Assembly (NCBI GenBank): GCA_035485575.1
Contig: DATHNW010000016.1
Coordinates: 1-64,000, forward strand
DNA: 64,000 nucleotides
Direction of reading: 5' to 3'
DNA from: DASRHD01 sp035485575
GTDB taxonomy: Bacteria; Verrucomicrobiota; Verrucomicrobiia; Opitutales; Opitutaceae
Under the pieces are notes generated by a model. That model saw only the letters and a list, made by a program, of their open reading frames with translations. It did no database searches and had not been told where the DNA came from. A program made the translations under genes and the position numbers. This document shows positions 17,520 through 28,857 of the stretch, piece by piece. The stretch's first letter is position 1; each line of letters starts with the position of its first letter.

Positions 17520-17673
17520 GAAGGCAAAACGGGTTGCTGAAAAATTCGCGTGGTCGAAGCATGGGGAGCTAGCCGGGCGCCGCGCACGGGGGCAAGCAAA
17601 AGTTCAGCGCTTGGGATTGACTCGCGCGATGATTGACCGATTTTTGCCTTCTTCCCCCCTCAGCTGCGCCCTC

Positions 17674-18792
<1,119 letters not shown>

Positions 18793-18795
18793 GCC

Positions 18796-19656
18796 CTACT
18801 CCACCGGTACGATGCGTTTTGCGTCCGGCGGCTTCACCGCTTCGCTCAGCTGCGCGGGCGCGAACATATCCTTTGATAGCGACAGCCCGAGCGCGGCCCC
18901 GGTCACCACGAACCTCGTCTTGTCGCGCGTGACTTCGTCGCGCACGTCAAACGTCTTGGGTATCCATTGCTCGCCGATGCGTTTCAACTCGAGCAGGCTG
19001 ATCGTCTTGAGCAGCTGGCCATGGTCCCCGACGAGTTCCGCCTGCACCAGCGCGGTGAACTGTGAGTCGAGATAAGCGCGCACACCGGTGAGCGCCGGAT
19101 ACCTGTCCGCGAAATCCTTCGGCGGCCGGAGCAAAAACTGGTGTGTGGGGCGGCCGCGCAAGCGCGTGAGGCCCTCATAAACAAAATCGGGCCAGTACAA
19201 AAACGGCATCTGCAGGTCGAACGCCGTCAGGTTCGTATTCCCCACTGGCGCAAAAAAGGCCGCCGTGTCGAGCGGCTGGGCCGGCCCCGTGCCGTTCCAG
19301 CTCCACACGGCCGGCGCCGGGCCGTTCTGCACGAGCAGGCGCAATTCCGGTTTCCCGGCGGTGGTGACCACCTCCACGCGCGAAAGAGGCCCCTGGTCGT
19401 TGCGCGTGCCCCAGAATTGTCCAGTCAGCACATGCTCGTCGCCCCGGCGTGGCAGCACGTGCAGTTCAAATTCAAGGAAATAATCACCGGTGATGCCCTT
19501 GGCGCGAAATTCTTCGAGGATATGCCGGCCCTCGGCCTGGTCCGGCGGGTTGAGCTGGACGTAGCTCGGCTGCGGCAGAAAACGCTGCTGGGCGCTCGCC
19601 GCCAGCGCGAAGCCGAGCAGTAAAGGGAGGATTTTTCCTGGGCCACGCATGGCCAC
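18796..19656 (-). CDS. LolA-like outer-membrane lipoprotein-sorting protein
   Basis: This 286-residue protein has a Sec signal (LPLLLGFALAASAQQ). The mature part is a long half-barrel-like beta protein with a conserved-looking PFLYWPDFVYEGLTRLRGRPTHQFLL segment, typical of the LolA-like 'lipoprotein-sorting' family found in Verrucomicrobia and others. The exact role, whether lipoprotein carrier or other, is not established for this branch. It lies 18 bases downstream of secG on the same strand. Confidence 0.65.
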   Translation of the reverse strand: MAMRGPGKILPLLLGFALAASAQQRFLPQPSYVQLNPPDQAEGRHILEEFRAKGITGDYFLEFELHVLPRRGDEHVLTGQFWGTRNDQGPLSRVEVVTTAGKPELRLLVQNGPAPAVWSWNGTGPAQPLDTAAFFAPVGNTNLTAFDLQMPFLYWPDFVYEGLTRLRGRPTHQFLLRPPKDFADRYPALTGVRAYLDSQFTALVQAELVGDHGQLLKTISLLELKRIGEQWIPKTFDVRDEVTRDKTRFVVTGAALGLSLSKDMFAPAQLSEAVKPPDAKRIVPVE

Positions 19657-19673
19657 CGGCGCGCAGTGCGCGC

Positions 19674-20108
19674 TCAGGGGTTCTTCGGCGCCGGAGCCGA
19701 AGCGGTGGTTGCCGCCGTGGGTGCAGGCTGGACCGGCGTGCTGACCGCCGGTGCCGGCAGGCCGGGCTGCGGCGTCGTGGAGAGGGGCGCCATCGGGCTG
19801 GTCACTGGCACGGGAATGCTGGGCAGTGCACCGGCAGCGGCGCTGCCATGGCTGCGCTGATAGACATTGCCGAGGTAGAGCAGGAAGCTGAGCACGAAAA
19901 AAGCGATGGACGCGTTGATCGTGGCCTTCGTGAGGACATTGCCCGTCTCGCCACCGAACGCGGATTCAGCCATGCCGCCGCCGAGGGCCGAGCCCATGCC
20001 GCCGTCGGATTTGGCCCGTTGCGCCAGCACCACCAGGATGAGGAACAGCGAAACGAGGATCAGGATGAAGGTAAGAATGCCCAGGACAATACTCATGGAA
20101 CTGACCAT
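19674..20108 (-). CDS. secG: Preprotein translocase subunit SecG with Pro/Ala-rich tail
   Basis: SecG is the small accessory subunit of the SecYEG channel. The first ~80 residues are standard: a first helix (FILILVSLFLILVVLAQ), the conserved cytoplasmic loop SDGGMGSALGGG and a second helix (SIAFFVLSFLLYLG). The remaining ~60 residues are an unusual low-complexity Pro/Ala/Thr tail. The start may be the Met at position 5 (MSIVLGIL). Confidence 0.93.
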   Translation of the reverse strand: MVSSMSIVLGILTFILILVSLFLILVVLAQRAKSDGGMGSALGGGMAESAFGGETGNVLTKATINASIAFFVLSFLLYLGNVYQRSHGSAAAGALPSIPVPVTSPMAPLSTTPQPGLPAPAVSTPVQPAPTAATTASAPAPKNP

Positions 20109-20173
20109 GACAGCAGACCCCGGCCAAGGTTGTCAATGCGCGGTTCGAAACCGGAAAAGTACTTCCAGCCCAG

Positions 20174-22084
20174 CTAGATGGAGTAATCTTCGGGCCGTTC
20201 CGGCTCGCTGGCCGGGCCGCCGGCCTTCGCCTGCTGGCGCCGGCTGTCGTAGAAAATGCGCACGTCGGGCGAGCCGGCCGCCCCGTCCTGTTTCAACAAT
20301 TGCGAGGCGCGTTTCAACGCCCGCTTGGTGCTCATGGTGAGATTCACCTCGGCCGGAAACACGTTCTCCTCGCCGATCTGCGCGAGCAGGCCGCTGCGCT
20401 GTAGCACGCGCAGGACATCGAGATTGCAACCGCTGATCAGCAGGTACCGTCCGGTTTTGCGCAGGTAGTCATGCAGCGTTTCCATCGCCATGACGGTGGA
20501 GGCGTCGAGATGGCGGGCGTTTTTCATACGCAGGATGAAGATGCGGATGTTCTCATCCTCCGCCTGCCGCCGGAGATGTTCCTGAAAGAGATCGGCGGCG
20601 CCGAAGAACAGGTCGCCCTCGACATGGATGATGGAAATCTGCGGGTTGGGCCGCTTGGCCGGATCGACGAGCTCGGCCAGGATGCCGTTGTCGCTGAACG
20701 AATATTCGACGAGCGAGGGCATGCTCGTCTTTTGCAGGAACAGCGCGAGTGCCACGCCGATGCCGACGTAGATGGCCGTGTCGAGCCGCAGAAACAGCGC
20801 GGCGCCGAGCGTTGCGATGAAAACGACCGCATCGGACCGGGTCGAACGCGTGGCCACGCGGATTTGCGGCCGGTTGATGAGCCGGTAGCCCACCCGCATG
20901 AGATGCGCAGCCAGCGCGGCGACGGGGATGTAATTGAAAACCGGCGTGACGAACAAAAGGATCAGCAGCACGACCACGCTGCTCAGCATGGTGGACAGCT
21001 GCGACGCCGCGCCGCTCTGGTAATTGACCGCCGAACGCGTGAATGACGACGAGCCGGGCGTGACGCCGAAAAGACCGACGGCGATGTTGCCCGCGCCCAT
21101 GCCCATGAGCTCCTGGTTCGGATCGAGCCGCTGGCCGCTCTTGGCCGCGAGCGACTTGGTGATCGCGGTGGCTTCGAGCATGCCGATGATGGCGACGGCG
21201 ATGGCTGTGCTGGCGAGCGTCGGCAGCATTTCCATCTGCTCGGACCAGGCCGGCAAGCCGGCGAACTTGGGGAATGCCGCCATGAGCGCGCCCTCGTCCT
21301 TGACCAGACGGAACGGCACGGCCGACAGGCCGAAGAGATGATTGCGGTCGATGAAGAACGCAAGGAGGCGGGAGAGAAGGCCGAGCGTGGCGAGGCCGAT
21401 CAACGCCTCGGGCCACGTTTTCCGGTAAAGCCTGATACCTTCGAAAATCCCCAACGTGAGCAGGCCGATGCCGATCGCCCACGGCGAAACATTCACGCGT
21501 GCAAGCGCCCCCCACACATCCGTCAAGATGGTGACAAACCTCTGCCCGGCGGGCACGCCGAAGCCGAGCAGGTTGGGCAGCTGGCTGGTGATAAGCAGGA
21601 TGCCGATCGCGGCGGTGTAGGCGACGACGACCGAGCGCGAAATGAACTTGGTGATTTCGCCAAAATTGAGCAGTCCCGCGAGGAACTGCACCGCGCCGAT
21701 GAGAAACGCCAGGTAGGCGGCCAGTGGCAGCGGGTCGAGGCCGAGGCCGGTGTTGGCCGCGATGGTCGTGGCCGTGATCAGGCTGACCGAAGTGGTCGGG
21801 CCGAAGACGTGGTGATGCGACGAAAAAAACAGCGCGCTGACAAAGCCGCCGATGACCACGGAGAGAATCACGCTCATCGGCGGCAGGCCGAGGATGAGTG
21901 CGAAACCGATGGCCTGCGGAATGGAGACAAGCGTGAGCGTCGCGCCCGCGAGCAGATCGGCGCGCAGCTTCTTCCACGAGTAATTCCGGAATTCCGCGAT
22001 GAACGGCAGCCGCACGCGAAACATCTTCGCGCTCATCGCGGACGCATCGGAAAGCGTCTCTCTCAACGTTTCCGCCGTGCTCAT
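20174..22084 (-). CDS. SulP/SLC26-family anion transporter with STAS domain
   Basis: This 636-residue protein has ~12-14 membrane segments (residues ~25-450) with LLAGATLTLVSIPQAIGFALI and an MGAGNIAVGLFGVTPGSSSFTRSA region that match SulP. The C-terminal STAS domain (~485-600) carries HLDASTVMAME, similar to the anti-sigma-antagonist phosphoacceptor loop. SulP proteins carry sulfate, bicarbonate or dicarboxylates; the substrate here is undetermined. Five bases separate it from parB upstream, so co-transcription is likely but a functional link is doubtful. Confidence 0.92.
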   Translation of the reverse strand: MSTAETLRETLSDASAMSAKMFRVRLPFIAEFRNYSWKKLRADLLAGATLTLVSIPQAIGFALILGLPPMSVILSVVIGGFVSALFFSSHHHVFGPTTSVSLITATTIAANTGLGLDPLPLAAYLAFLIGAVQFLAGLLNFGEITKFISRSVVVAYTAAIGILLITSQLPNLLGFGVPAGQRFVTILTDVWGALARVNVSPWAIGIGLLTLGIFEGIRLYRKTWPEALIGLATLGLLSRLLAFFIDRNHLFGLSAVPFRLVKDEGALMAAFPKFAGLPAWSEQMEMLPTLASTAIAVAIIGMLEATAITKSLAAKSGQRLDPNQELMGMGAGNIAVGLFGVTPGSSSFTRSAVNYQSGAASQLSTMLSSVVVLLILLFVTPVFNYIPVAALAAHLMRVGYRLINRPQIRVATRSTRSDAVVFIATLGAALFLRLDTAIYVGIGVALALFLQKTSMPSLVEYSFSDNGILAELVDPAKRPNPQISIIHVEGDLFFGAADLFQEHLRRQAEDENIRIFILRMKNARHLDASTVMAMETLHDYLRKTGRYLLISGCNLDVLRVLQRSGLLAQIGEENVFPAEVNLTMSTKRALKRASQLLKQDGAAGSPDVRIFYDSRRQQAKAGGPASEPERPEDYSI

Positions 22085-22088
22085 GCCG

Positions 22089-23006
22089 TCAGGCCTCTAC
22101 GCCAAGCTTCTCGAGGATGCGCTGGAGGTCGTCGTTGCCGTGGTACTCGATGATGATGCGGCCCTTTTTCGGCGCATGCTTCAACGCGACGCGCGCGCCG
22201 AGGTGCGAGGTGAGTTTTTTCTCGATGCTGGCCACCGCCGCGGCTTCCACCGGCGGCGCCGGACGGCCGGAGGCCGAAGGCGCCCCGGCCTTTTTCGCCT
22301 GCACGAGTTTTTCCGTCGCACGCACGCTGAAGCCTTCCTCGATGATGCGGCGGGCGAGCACCGTGCGCTGCGCGGGCTCCTCGACGCCGAGCAGCACCTT
22401 GGCGTGGCCCACGCTGAGCAGGTTCTTGGCGATGAATCCCTGGATCTCGCCGTCGAGCGAAAGCAGCCGCAGGGCGTTGGCCACGGTGGCCCGGCCCTTC
22501 CCCACCCGGCCGGAGGCGGCCTCCTGCGTGAGATCGAAATCACGGATGAGGCTGGCGTAGCCGTAGGCTTCCTCGATCGGGTTCAGCCCTTCGCGCTGCA
22601 AATTCTCGATCAGGCCGAGGGCGGCCGACGAGGCGTTGCTCGCCTCGACGACGCGGGCGGGAATGGTCTTGAGCTTGAGCAGGTGAAAGGCGCGCCAGCG
22701 GCGCTCGCCCGCGATGAGCTGGAACTTTTCGCCGTTCCGGCGCACCACGATCGGCTGCAACAGGCCTTCGGAACGGATGCTGTCGGCCAGTTCGTTGAGC
22801 TGGTCGACGGGAATTTCCCGGCGGGCCTGGTAAGGACTGGGCTCGACGAGTTCGACGGCGATTTCCTGAAACCCGGGCGCGGCCACCGGTGCAGCCGACG
22901 GACCGCCGGAGGGTTTGGCCGAGGGATCATGTTTGGGGGCGGCGGGCGCCGCGGCGGCAATGAGGCCGCCGAGTCCGCGGCCGAGACGGGATTTGGATGC
23001 GGACAT
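22089..23006 (-). CDS. parB: Chromosome-partitioning protein ParB
   Basis: This 305-residue protein has the N-terminal SRLGRGLGGLI start. The CTP-binding ParB/Srx domain holds YQARREIPVDQLNELADSI and the GERRWRAF motif. It is followed by LIENLQREGLNPIEEA, a helix-turn-helix region (VGKGRATVANALRLLSL) and a C-terminal dimerisation domain (GRIIIEYHGNDDLQRILEKLG). It loads at parS and spreads in chromosome segregation. No parA adjoins it. It starts one base after the LysM gene ends. Confidence 0.95.
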   Translation of the reverse strand: MSASKSRLGRGLGGLIAAAAPAAPKHDPSAKPSGGPSAAPVAAPGFQEIAVELVEPSPYQARREIPVDQLNELADSIRSEGLLQPIVVRRNGEKFQLIAGERRWRAFHLLKLKTIPARVVEASNASSAALGLIENLQREGLNPIEEAYGYASLIRDFDLTQEAASGRVGKGRATVANALRLLSLDGEIQGFIAKNLLSVGHAKVLLGVEEPAQRTVLARRIIEEGFSVRATEKLVQAKKAGAPSASGRPAPPVEAAAVASIEKKLTSHLGARVALKHAPKKGRIIIEYHGNDDLQRILEKLGVEA

Positions 23007-23007
23007 G

Positions 23008-23604
23008 TCAGTTTTTGGGGGCTTGCTGCGCTTGCGGGATGAAGAGCGACTGGCCGACCATCAGCCTGGTGGGGTCGGCGATTTTGTTGGCGTTGATGAT
23101 GTCGTGCATGCTGGCGTTGGTCTTTTTCGCGATGGCCGAAAGGGTGTCGCCCTTCTGCACGGTGTAGCTGACGCCTTCCTTTGGATAATCGTCGGTGAAA
23201 GTGGTCTGCACGGCGGTGCGGGTGGCCTGGCCCTTGGCGAGGTCGGCCAATGCGGCATTGGTCTGTTTGGCGAGTTTCTCCATTTGTCCGCTAACTTGCT
23301 CCAGTGTTTCCGATTTTGTCTCGGCGGCGGACGCCTTGATCGTGCGATTGAGCTGGGCCACGGTGTCGTTCAATTGGGCGACCGTCGCGTAAGTCTGGGC
23401 GGCGGTGCCCGTCTGGCTGCGCAGCTCGTTGTTTTCGCGCTCGAGCTGCTCGACCCGGTTTTGCAGGTCGCCCACGCGCTGCGTGAGCACACGGACGTCT
23501 TCGCGGAGGTTCACGAGATCCATTTGCTCCGGGTTCGTCTGCGCCTGGGCCGTCCCCAGGGCCGCGCTGAATCCGAGCGCCCACAGCACACGGGAAAGTT
23601 TCAT
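23008..23604 (-). CDS. Secreted coiled-coil protein with C-terminal LysM domain
   Basis: The ATG at 23604 gives 198 residues with a Sec signal (LWALGFSAALGTAQA). A heptad-rich coiled coil (~30-65: LREDVRVLTQRVGDLQNRV) is followed by a second helical region. A C-terminal LysM (~148-190: YTVQKGDTLSAIAKKTNAS, then VGQSLFIP) should bind peptidoglycan. It could act in the periplasm as a cell-wall-tethered adaptor. It lies between fmt and parB on the same strand with tight spacing. Confidence 0.85.
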   Translation of the reverse strand: MKLSRVLWALGFSAALGTAQAQTNPEQMDLVNLREDVRVLTQRVGDLQNRVEQLERENNELRSQTGTAAQTYATVAQLNDTVAQLNRTIKASAAETKSETLEQVSGQMEKLAKQTNAALADLAKGQATRTAVQTTFTDDYPKEGVSYTVQKGDTLSAIAKKTNASMHDIINANKIADPTRLMVGQSLFIPQAQQAPKN

Positions 23605-23656
23605 GCGGCCACGCTTGCGAAAATCGGCGGCGAAAACAAGCGCAGGTTGCAGATCG

Positions 23657-24643
23657 TCAGCGAAAGGGTGCCGGGCCGGCCAGCAGCGGCATCGGCCGCG
23701 AAGGGAGCGAAGTGCCTGGCGCAACGGGAAAGCCGCGCAGAAATTCCGGTGCCGGCAGCATCTTTCCTCCCGGTCGCTGCAGGCGCAGCAGCCGCAGCAC
23801 GCCGTCGCTGGTGGCCACGCGCAATGACTCCGAATCGGTGCCGAGCACGGTGCCCGGCGCGGAGGCCACCGCGGCGGCCTCGAAATCGGCCAGGCCCGGT
23901 TTCACCGCTTCGCCGGAAATTTCAACCGTGCAGCCAGGCCACGGAAAAAGGCCGTTGATGCGCGCGGCAAGCACCGTGGCCGGCGCGGCAAAGTCGAGCG
24001 CACCGTCATCTTTTTTGAGCCGGCGGCAATAGGTTGCGGCGGCATGATCTTGCTCTGCGAAAGCGAGTTCGCCTTGCGCGAGCCGCGGCAGCGTGCGGGC
24101 GAGCAGCGGGACGCAGGCGGCGGCGAGTTTCGCTTCGACCTCCGCCGCGGTATCGCGCGGCCCAATGTCCACGCGCTCGGCGTCGGCCACCGGGCCGGCG
24201 TCAAGCTTGCGCACGATGCGCATGAGCGTGACCCCGGTTTCAGGTTCGCCGCTGGCGATGGCCGTCTGGATCGGCGATGCGCCGCGGTATTTCGGCAGCA
24301 GCGAGGCGTGCAGGTTGAGCGTTCCGAGCCGTGGTGTGGCGATGAAATCGTCGCGCAGCAGGTGCCCGTAGGCCATGACGAGCGCGACGTCGGCCTGCAG
24401 CGCAGCCAGTCCGGCGCGATCGGTCTCGCCCAGTTTTTCCGGCTGCAGCACCGCCAGTCCGCGCGCGAGCGCCCAGCGTTTGATCGCGTTGGCCTCGATT
24501 TTTTGCCCGCGGCCGGCCGGCCGGTCGGGTTGCGTGAAGATGCCGACGACCTGCGCGAACGCGCTTCCTTCGCCTGCCAGCCAGTCGAGCAAGGGCAGCG
24601 CGATGGGGTCGGAACCGAGGAAGACGAGTCGCAGCGGAGTCAC
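23657..24643 (-). CDS. fmt: Methionyl-tRNA formyltransferase
   Basis: Fmt formylates initiator Met-tRNA. The catalytic N-terminal domain shows LRLVFLGSD, then LHASLLPKYRGASPIQTAI with the conserved SLLPxxRG loop. The C-terminal OB-like domain contains INGLFPWPGC. I chose the GTG at 24643, which overlaps the upstream stop (GTGA) and gives MTPLRLVFLGSD, the usual N-terminus; an ATG at 24661 would add six residues inside the upstream gene. No def gene is adjacent, unlike the common def-fmt pair. Confidence 0.95.
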   Translation of the reverse strand: MTPLRLVFLGSDPIALPLLDWLAGEGSAFAQVVGIFTQPDRPAGRGQKIEANAIKRWALARGLAVLQPEKLGETDRAGLAALQADVALVMAYGHLLRDDFIATPRLGTLNLHASLLPKYRGASPIQTAIASGEPETGVTLMRIVRKLDAGPVADAERVDIGPRDTAAEVEAKLAAACVPLLARTLPRLAQGELAFAEQDHAAATYCRRLKKDDGALDFAAPATVLAARINGLFPWPGCTVEISGEAVKPGLADFEAAAVASAPGTVLGTDSESLRVATSDGVLRLLRLQRPGGKMLPAPEFLRGFPVAPGTSLPSRPMPLLAGPAPFR

Positions 24644-25557
24644 TTCAACGTTTTCAGCCACTTCGCGACCGCAGGCGCGAGCGACTTCGCAAAGGTTTTA
24701 TCGGTGTCCGGCTTGGGCAGTCCGTCGAGCACGGTCCAGTTTTCGACATGCGTCACGCTCCGGCCAGGGCTGAGTTTCACCAGCGGGGAAAGTGTTTCGA
24801 TCTCGATCATCTGCCCGTTCGTGAACACTTCGAGCGCACAACCGAGATCGGGATAAGCCGCTCCGGGTATGATCGCCGCGTATTTGACGAACGTGACGCC
24901 GCGCAGCCAGTAGGCGGACCAGCCGGCATAATTCGTGAGCCCGAGTTTTTGCGCCTGGGGCGCCCGCGCGACATCGATCCCCATGAAATCACGGTGCAGC
25001 TCCCAGCATGGCAGCGCGAGGTCGGTGTAGGTCCATGGCACGAGGGCGTAGTTCGGCAGCAGGTCGCCGCGTTCGTGCGAGCCCTTGGGCGGCAGCGGGA
25101 TCACGCCATAACCGCCACCGCGAAACATGGTCAGGGCCCAGGCCGCGGCCTCGACCGGCCACAAGCCGCGATTCGTCAGCGTATGCGTGACGCGCACGGT
25201 GCGCTCGCCGGACACTTCAATCTTCATCGCCTTCTGAAGTCCGGTCAGCGCCTCGACCGGCTGCGTAAGCGCCACGCCCTGTGGGAGCGGCTTCACCGCC
25301 AGCGGCTCATCGTCGGGCTGGTACGAGCGGACGATGTGCTCGGGCGAGTGCCAGAGCCGGTGTCCGCCGCGCAAATAATAGCCGTGGTAGCGCTTTTCAT
25401 CGGCAGGAAACTGAAAAAACAAATTGCCTGCTTTGCCGGCGAGCGAACGCAGCGACACGATGCGCGGGCCGACGCCGGTGGTGACGACGAGCTCGAGGGC
25501 GCGGGTGGTGAAGCGCAGCGCCTCGGCGCTGCGATAATCAGTCTTCGAGGGTTTCAC
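24640..25557 (-). CDS. DUF4380 domain protein
   Basis: I take the GTG at 25557 as the start (305 residues), because the longer frame upstream overlaps der and is a shadow there. The protein has the DUF4380 pattern: VVTTGVGPRIVSL, GGHRLWHSPE, then LTQPVEALTGLQKAMKIEV, NRGLWPVEAAAWAL, PLPPKGSH and LEVFTNGQMIEIETLSPLV. The all-beta layout resembles galactose-mutarotase-like sandwiches, so a carbohydrate-linked role is possible but unproven. It overlaps der by 20 bases and fmt by 4. Confidence 0.8.
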   Translation of the reverse strand: MKPSKTDYRSAEALRFTTRALELVVTTGVGPRIVSLRSLAGKAGNLFFQFPADEKRYHGYYLRGGHRLWHSPEHIVRSYQPDDEPLAVKPLPQGVALTQPVEALTGLQKAMKIEVSGERTVRVTHTLTNRGLWPVEAAAWALTMFRGGGYGVIPLPPKGSHERGDLLPNYALVPWTYTDLALPCWELHRDFMGIDVARAPQAQKLGLTNYAGWSAYWLRGVTFVKYAAIIPGAAYPDLGCALEVFTNGQMIEIETLSPLVKLSPGRSVTHVENWTVLDGLPKPDTDKTFAKSLAPAVAKWLKTLK

Positions 25558-26983
25558 GGCTGGAGGATTTTTTCGAACTGGCCGCGCGGTCCTCGTGGCG
25601 CTCCTTGCCGACGAGGTCGAAATGCACCGGACAGCCGTTGAGCTCGAATTCCTCGACGATCCCCGCCTCGAGGTAACGGCGGTAGCTTTCCATGAGTTTT
25701 TCCTCGCGGTTGCAGAAAAGCTTGATGCGGAACGGGCGATTGCCGGTCTGCACTGCATAGTAAATGCGGAAGCGCCGCGCCCCGATGGCCGGCGGCGGCG
25801 TGCGGTCAGCAAGGCGGATCAGCGTCTGGTTGAGGCGCGCGGTGGGCAGCTTCTTGTCGAGCGTGCGGTGGAGCTTCACCGCGGCGTTGAGCATGCGGTC
25901 GATTTCGCGGCCCTTGAGCGCGGAAACGAACACGACCGGCGCGCCCGGGGTGAAAAAGAGCCGGTCGAACAGCGCCGATTCGTATTTTTCGCGGTAATCG
26001 CGCTCACTTTCGTAGACCCGGGCCAGGCCGTCGGCATTGCGGAACGATTCGACCACGAGGTCCCATTTGTTAATGACGATGACGATCGGCTTGCGCTCCT
26101 TGAGCGCCTCGCCTGCGATGGCCTTGTCCTGCTGGGTGACGCCGTCCACCGCGTCAAGCACGAGAAAGACGACATCGGTATGCTGGATGGCTTCGAGCGA
26201 GCGCAGGCGCGAAAAGTATTCCACCGGCGACGCAAGCTTGGTCGCGGCCTTGATGCCGGCCGTGTCGATCAGGCGGAACGGATGCAGCTGATCGTCCCGC
26301 CCCTTGAATTGGAACGCCACCTCGACCGCGTCGCGCGTCGTGCCGGGCACATCGCTGACGATCAGGCGGTCACTTTGCAGCAGGCGGTTGCCGAGGGAGG
26401 ATTTGCCGACATTGGGCCGGCCGATAAAACAGATGCAGAGCGGATCCGCGGCGGTTTTCGTCGCTACGTTTTCCTCGGAAGGCGGCGGCCCGAGCTTTTC
26501 CATGATGGCGGCGCGCAATGCGCCCTCCCCGCGGCCGTGCTCGGCGGAGACGGCCAGCGGTTCGCCCAGGCCGATCCTGTAAACCGCGGCGATGTCGATT
26601 TTCTCGTCGTCGAAGTCCGCCTTGTTGACCACGAGCAGCACGGGCTTGCCGCTGCGGCGCAGGTGTTCGGCGATACGCATGTCGAGCGCCGTTACGTCCT
26701 CGAGCCCGTCGATGACGAACAGGATCAGCGTGGCCGAGGCGATGGCGAAATCGACCTGCTGCTCCGAGGCTGCGGTGATCTGTGCTGGCGTGTCGCTGCC
26801 GGTGAGGCCGAGGCCGCCGGTGTCGAGCAGCGTGTAGCCGCCCTCCTTCACCTCGGCCGCGATGACGTCGCGCGTGATGCCGGGCTGGTCGTGGACGATG
26901 GACACGCGTCGCCGCACCAGCCGGTTGAAAAGGCGGCTCTTGCCGACGTTGGGCCGGCCCACGATGGCGACGGTGCGGGACAT
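25538..26983 (-). CDS. der: Ribosome-assembly GTPase Der (EngA)
   Basis: Der is the double-GTPase needed for 50S maturation. The 481-residue protein has two G domains, each opened by GRPNVGKS (residues ~8 and ~189), with DTGGLGL and DTAGIKA switch motifs, NKAD and NKWD base-specificity motifs, and a C-terminal KH-like domain. The final ~35 residues are a charged Ser/Lys tail. It is the first gene of the tightly packed der-DUF4380-fmt run. Confidence 0.97.
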   Translation of the reverse strand: MSRTVAIVGRPNVGKSRLFNRLVRRRVSIVHDQPGITRDVIAAEVKEGGYTLLDTGGLGLTGSDTPAQITAASEQQVDFAIASATLILFVIDGLEDVTALDMRIAEHLRRSGKPVLLVVNKADFDDEKIDIAAVYRIGLGEPLAVSAEHGRGEGALRAAIMEKLGPPPSEENVATKTAADPLCICFIGRPNVGKSSLGNRLLQSDRLIVSDVPGTTRDAVEVAFQFKGRDDQLHPFRLIDTAGIKAATKLASPVEYFSRLRSLEAIQHTDVVFLVLDAVDGVTQQDKAIAGEALKERKPIVIVINKWDLVVESFRNADGLARVYESERDYREKYESALFDRLFFTPGAPVVFVSALKGREIDRMLNAAVKLHRTLDKKLPTARLNQTLIRLADRTPPPAIGARRFRIYYAVQTGNRPFRIKLFCNREEKLMESYRRYLEAGIVEEFELNGCPVHFDLVGKERHEDRAASSKKSSSRETLED

Positions 26984-27000
26984 GGTTTTGTTTTATGCCA

Positions 27001-27047
27001 GGAACGCGAAGTCCGCAAAGAATGATTTTCTTGCGACCTCGCGTCCC
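27001..27047. repeat. Intergenic inverted repeat (GCGAAGTCCGCAAAG type)
   Basis: GGAACGCGAAGTCCGCAAAG is followed after a short loop by TTCTTGCGACCTCGCGTCCC, its imperfect reverse complement. The hairpin fills the gap between der and the aminotransferase gene. It resembles the hairpins at 43239 and 44199 in motif style. Confidence 0.65.
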
Positions 27048-27056
27048 GGCCGGGGG

Positions 27057-28238
<1,182 letters not shown>

Positions 28239-28253
28239 GGCATGCTCCTGCGG

Positions 28254-28742
28254 TTATGGGGCGACGTTGAGCCGCGTGGTCTGCGCTTCGCCCTGGTCGA
28301 ACAGGAAGCCCTGGTCCTTGTAGCAGCGCAGCATGAAATGGGTGGACGTCGAAAGCACGCCCTCGATGGTCGAGAGCTTTTCCGACACGAAGCTCGCCAC
28401 CTTCTGCAACGACGAGCCCTTCACGAAGAGCAGCAGGTCGTAGCCGCCGGACACAAGGTAGCAGGACTCGACCTCAGCAAAGCGCCCGATGCGCTCGGCC
28501 AGCCGATTGAAACCGCCCCCGCGCTCCGGCGTGATCTTCACCTCGATGACCGCGTGCACCACGGCAGCGGCGGTGGCCTCGTGCGAAAGATCGAGCACCG
28601 GACGCCAGCCGAGGAAGATTTTCTCCTTCTTCAACTGTTCCAGATGCTGGTTAACCTCCGATTCGGACAAGCCCCCGACCTGCGCCATTTGCGCGGTCGT
28701 GAGGCTCCCGCCTTCGATCAACAGCTTGAGAACAGGGTTCAT
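28254..28742 (-). CDS. Lrp/AsnC-family transcriptional regulator
   Basis: From ATG 28742 the protein has 162 residues; a GTG at 28769 would add nine. A winged helix-turn-helix (TTAQMAQVGGLSESEVNQHLEQLKKEK) is followed by an Lrp ligand-binding alpha/beta (ACT-like) domain (AVIEVKITPERGG, YLVSGGYDLLLFVKG). It probably controls the aminotransferase gene immediately downstream in response to an amino acid. Confidence 0.9.
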   Translation of the reverse strand: MNPVLKLLIEGGSLTTAQMAQVGGLSESEVNQHLEQLKKEKIFLGWRPVLDLSHEATAAAVVHAVIEVKITPERGGGFNRLAERIGRFAEVESCYLVSGGYDLLLFVKGSSLQKVASFVSEKLSTIEGVLSTSTHFMLRCYKDQGFLFDQGEAQTTRLNVAP

Positions 28743-28773
28743 AAGGAGGGGCAGCCTCGCAGGAAACACCCCC

Positions 28774-28790
28774 GGTAATCCACACTAATC
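28774..28790 (-). repeat. Copy of the ATTAG(C/T)G-type short repeat
   Basis: On the minus strand this reads GATTAGTGTGGATTACC. It resembles the tandem decamers at 29451-29480 (ATTAGCGTGGATTAGCG) and lies on the other side of the GNAT gene in inverted orientation. Confidence 0.5.
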
Positions 28791-28857
28791 TTTGATCATC
28801 GTTGGGATAATTTAACTGTTGAGAGCACAGAACCCGGAAGAGATTATCTCGCGACGG

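Noticed and set aside
20553..21977. 474-codon minus-strand ORF inside the SulP gene in another frame
   Set aside because: The SulP frame has coherent membrane segments and a STAS domain; this frame is Arg/His/Pro-rich nonsense.
25558..25812. N-terminal extension of the DUF4380 frame
   Set aside because: It lies within der in another frame and is Arg/Ser-rich; the GTG at 25557 gives a family-like N-terminus.
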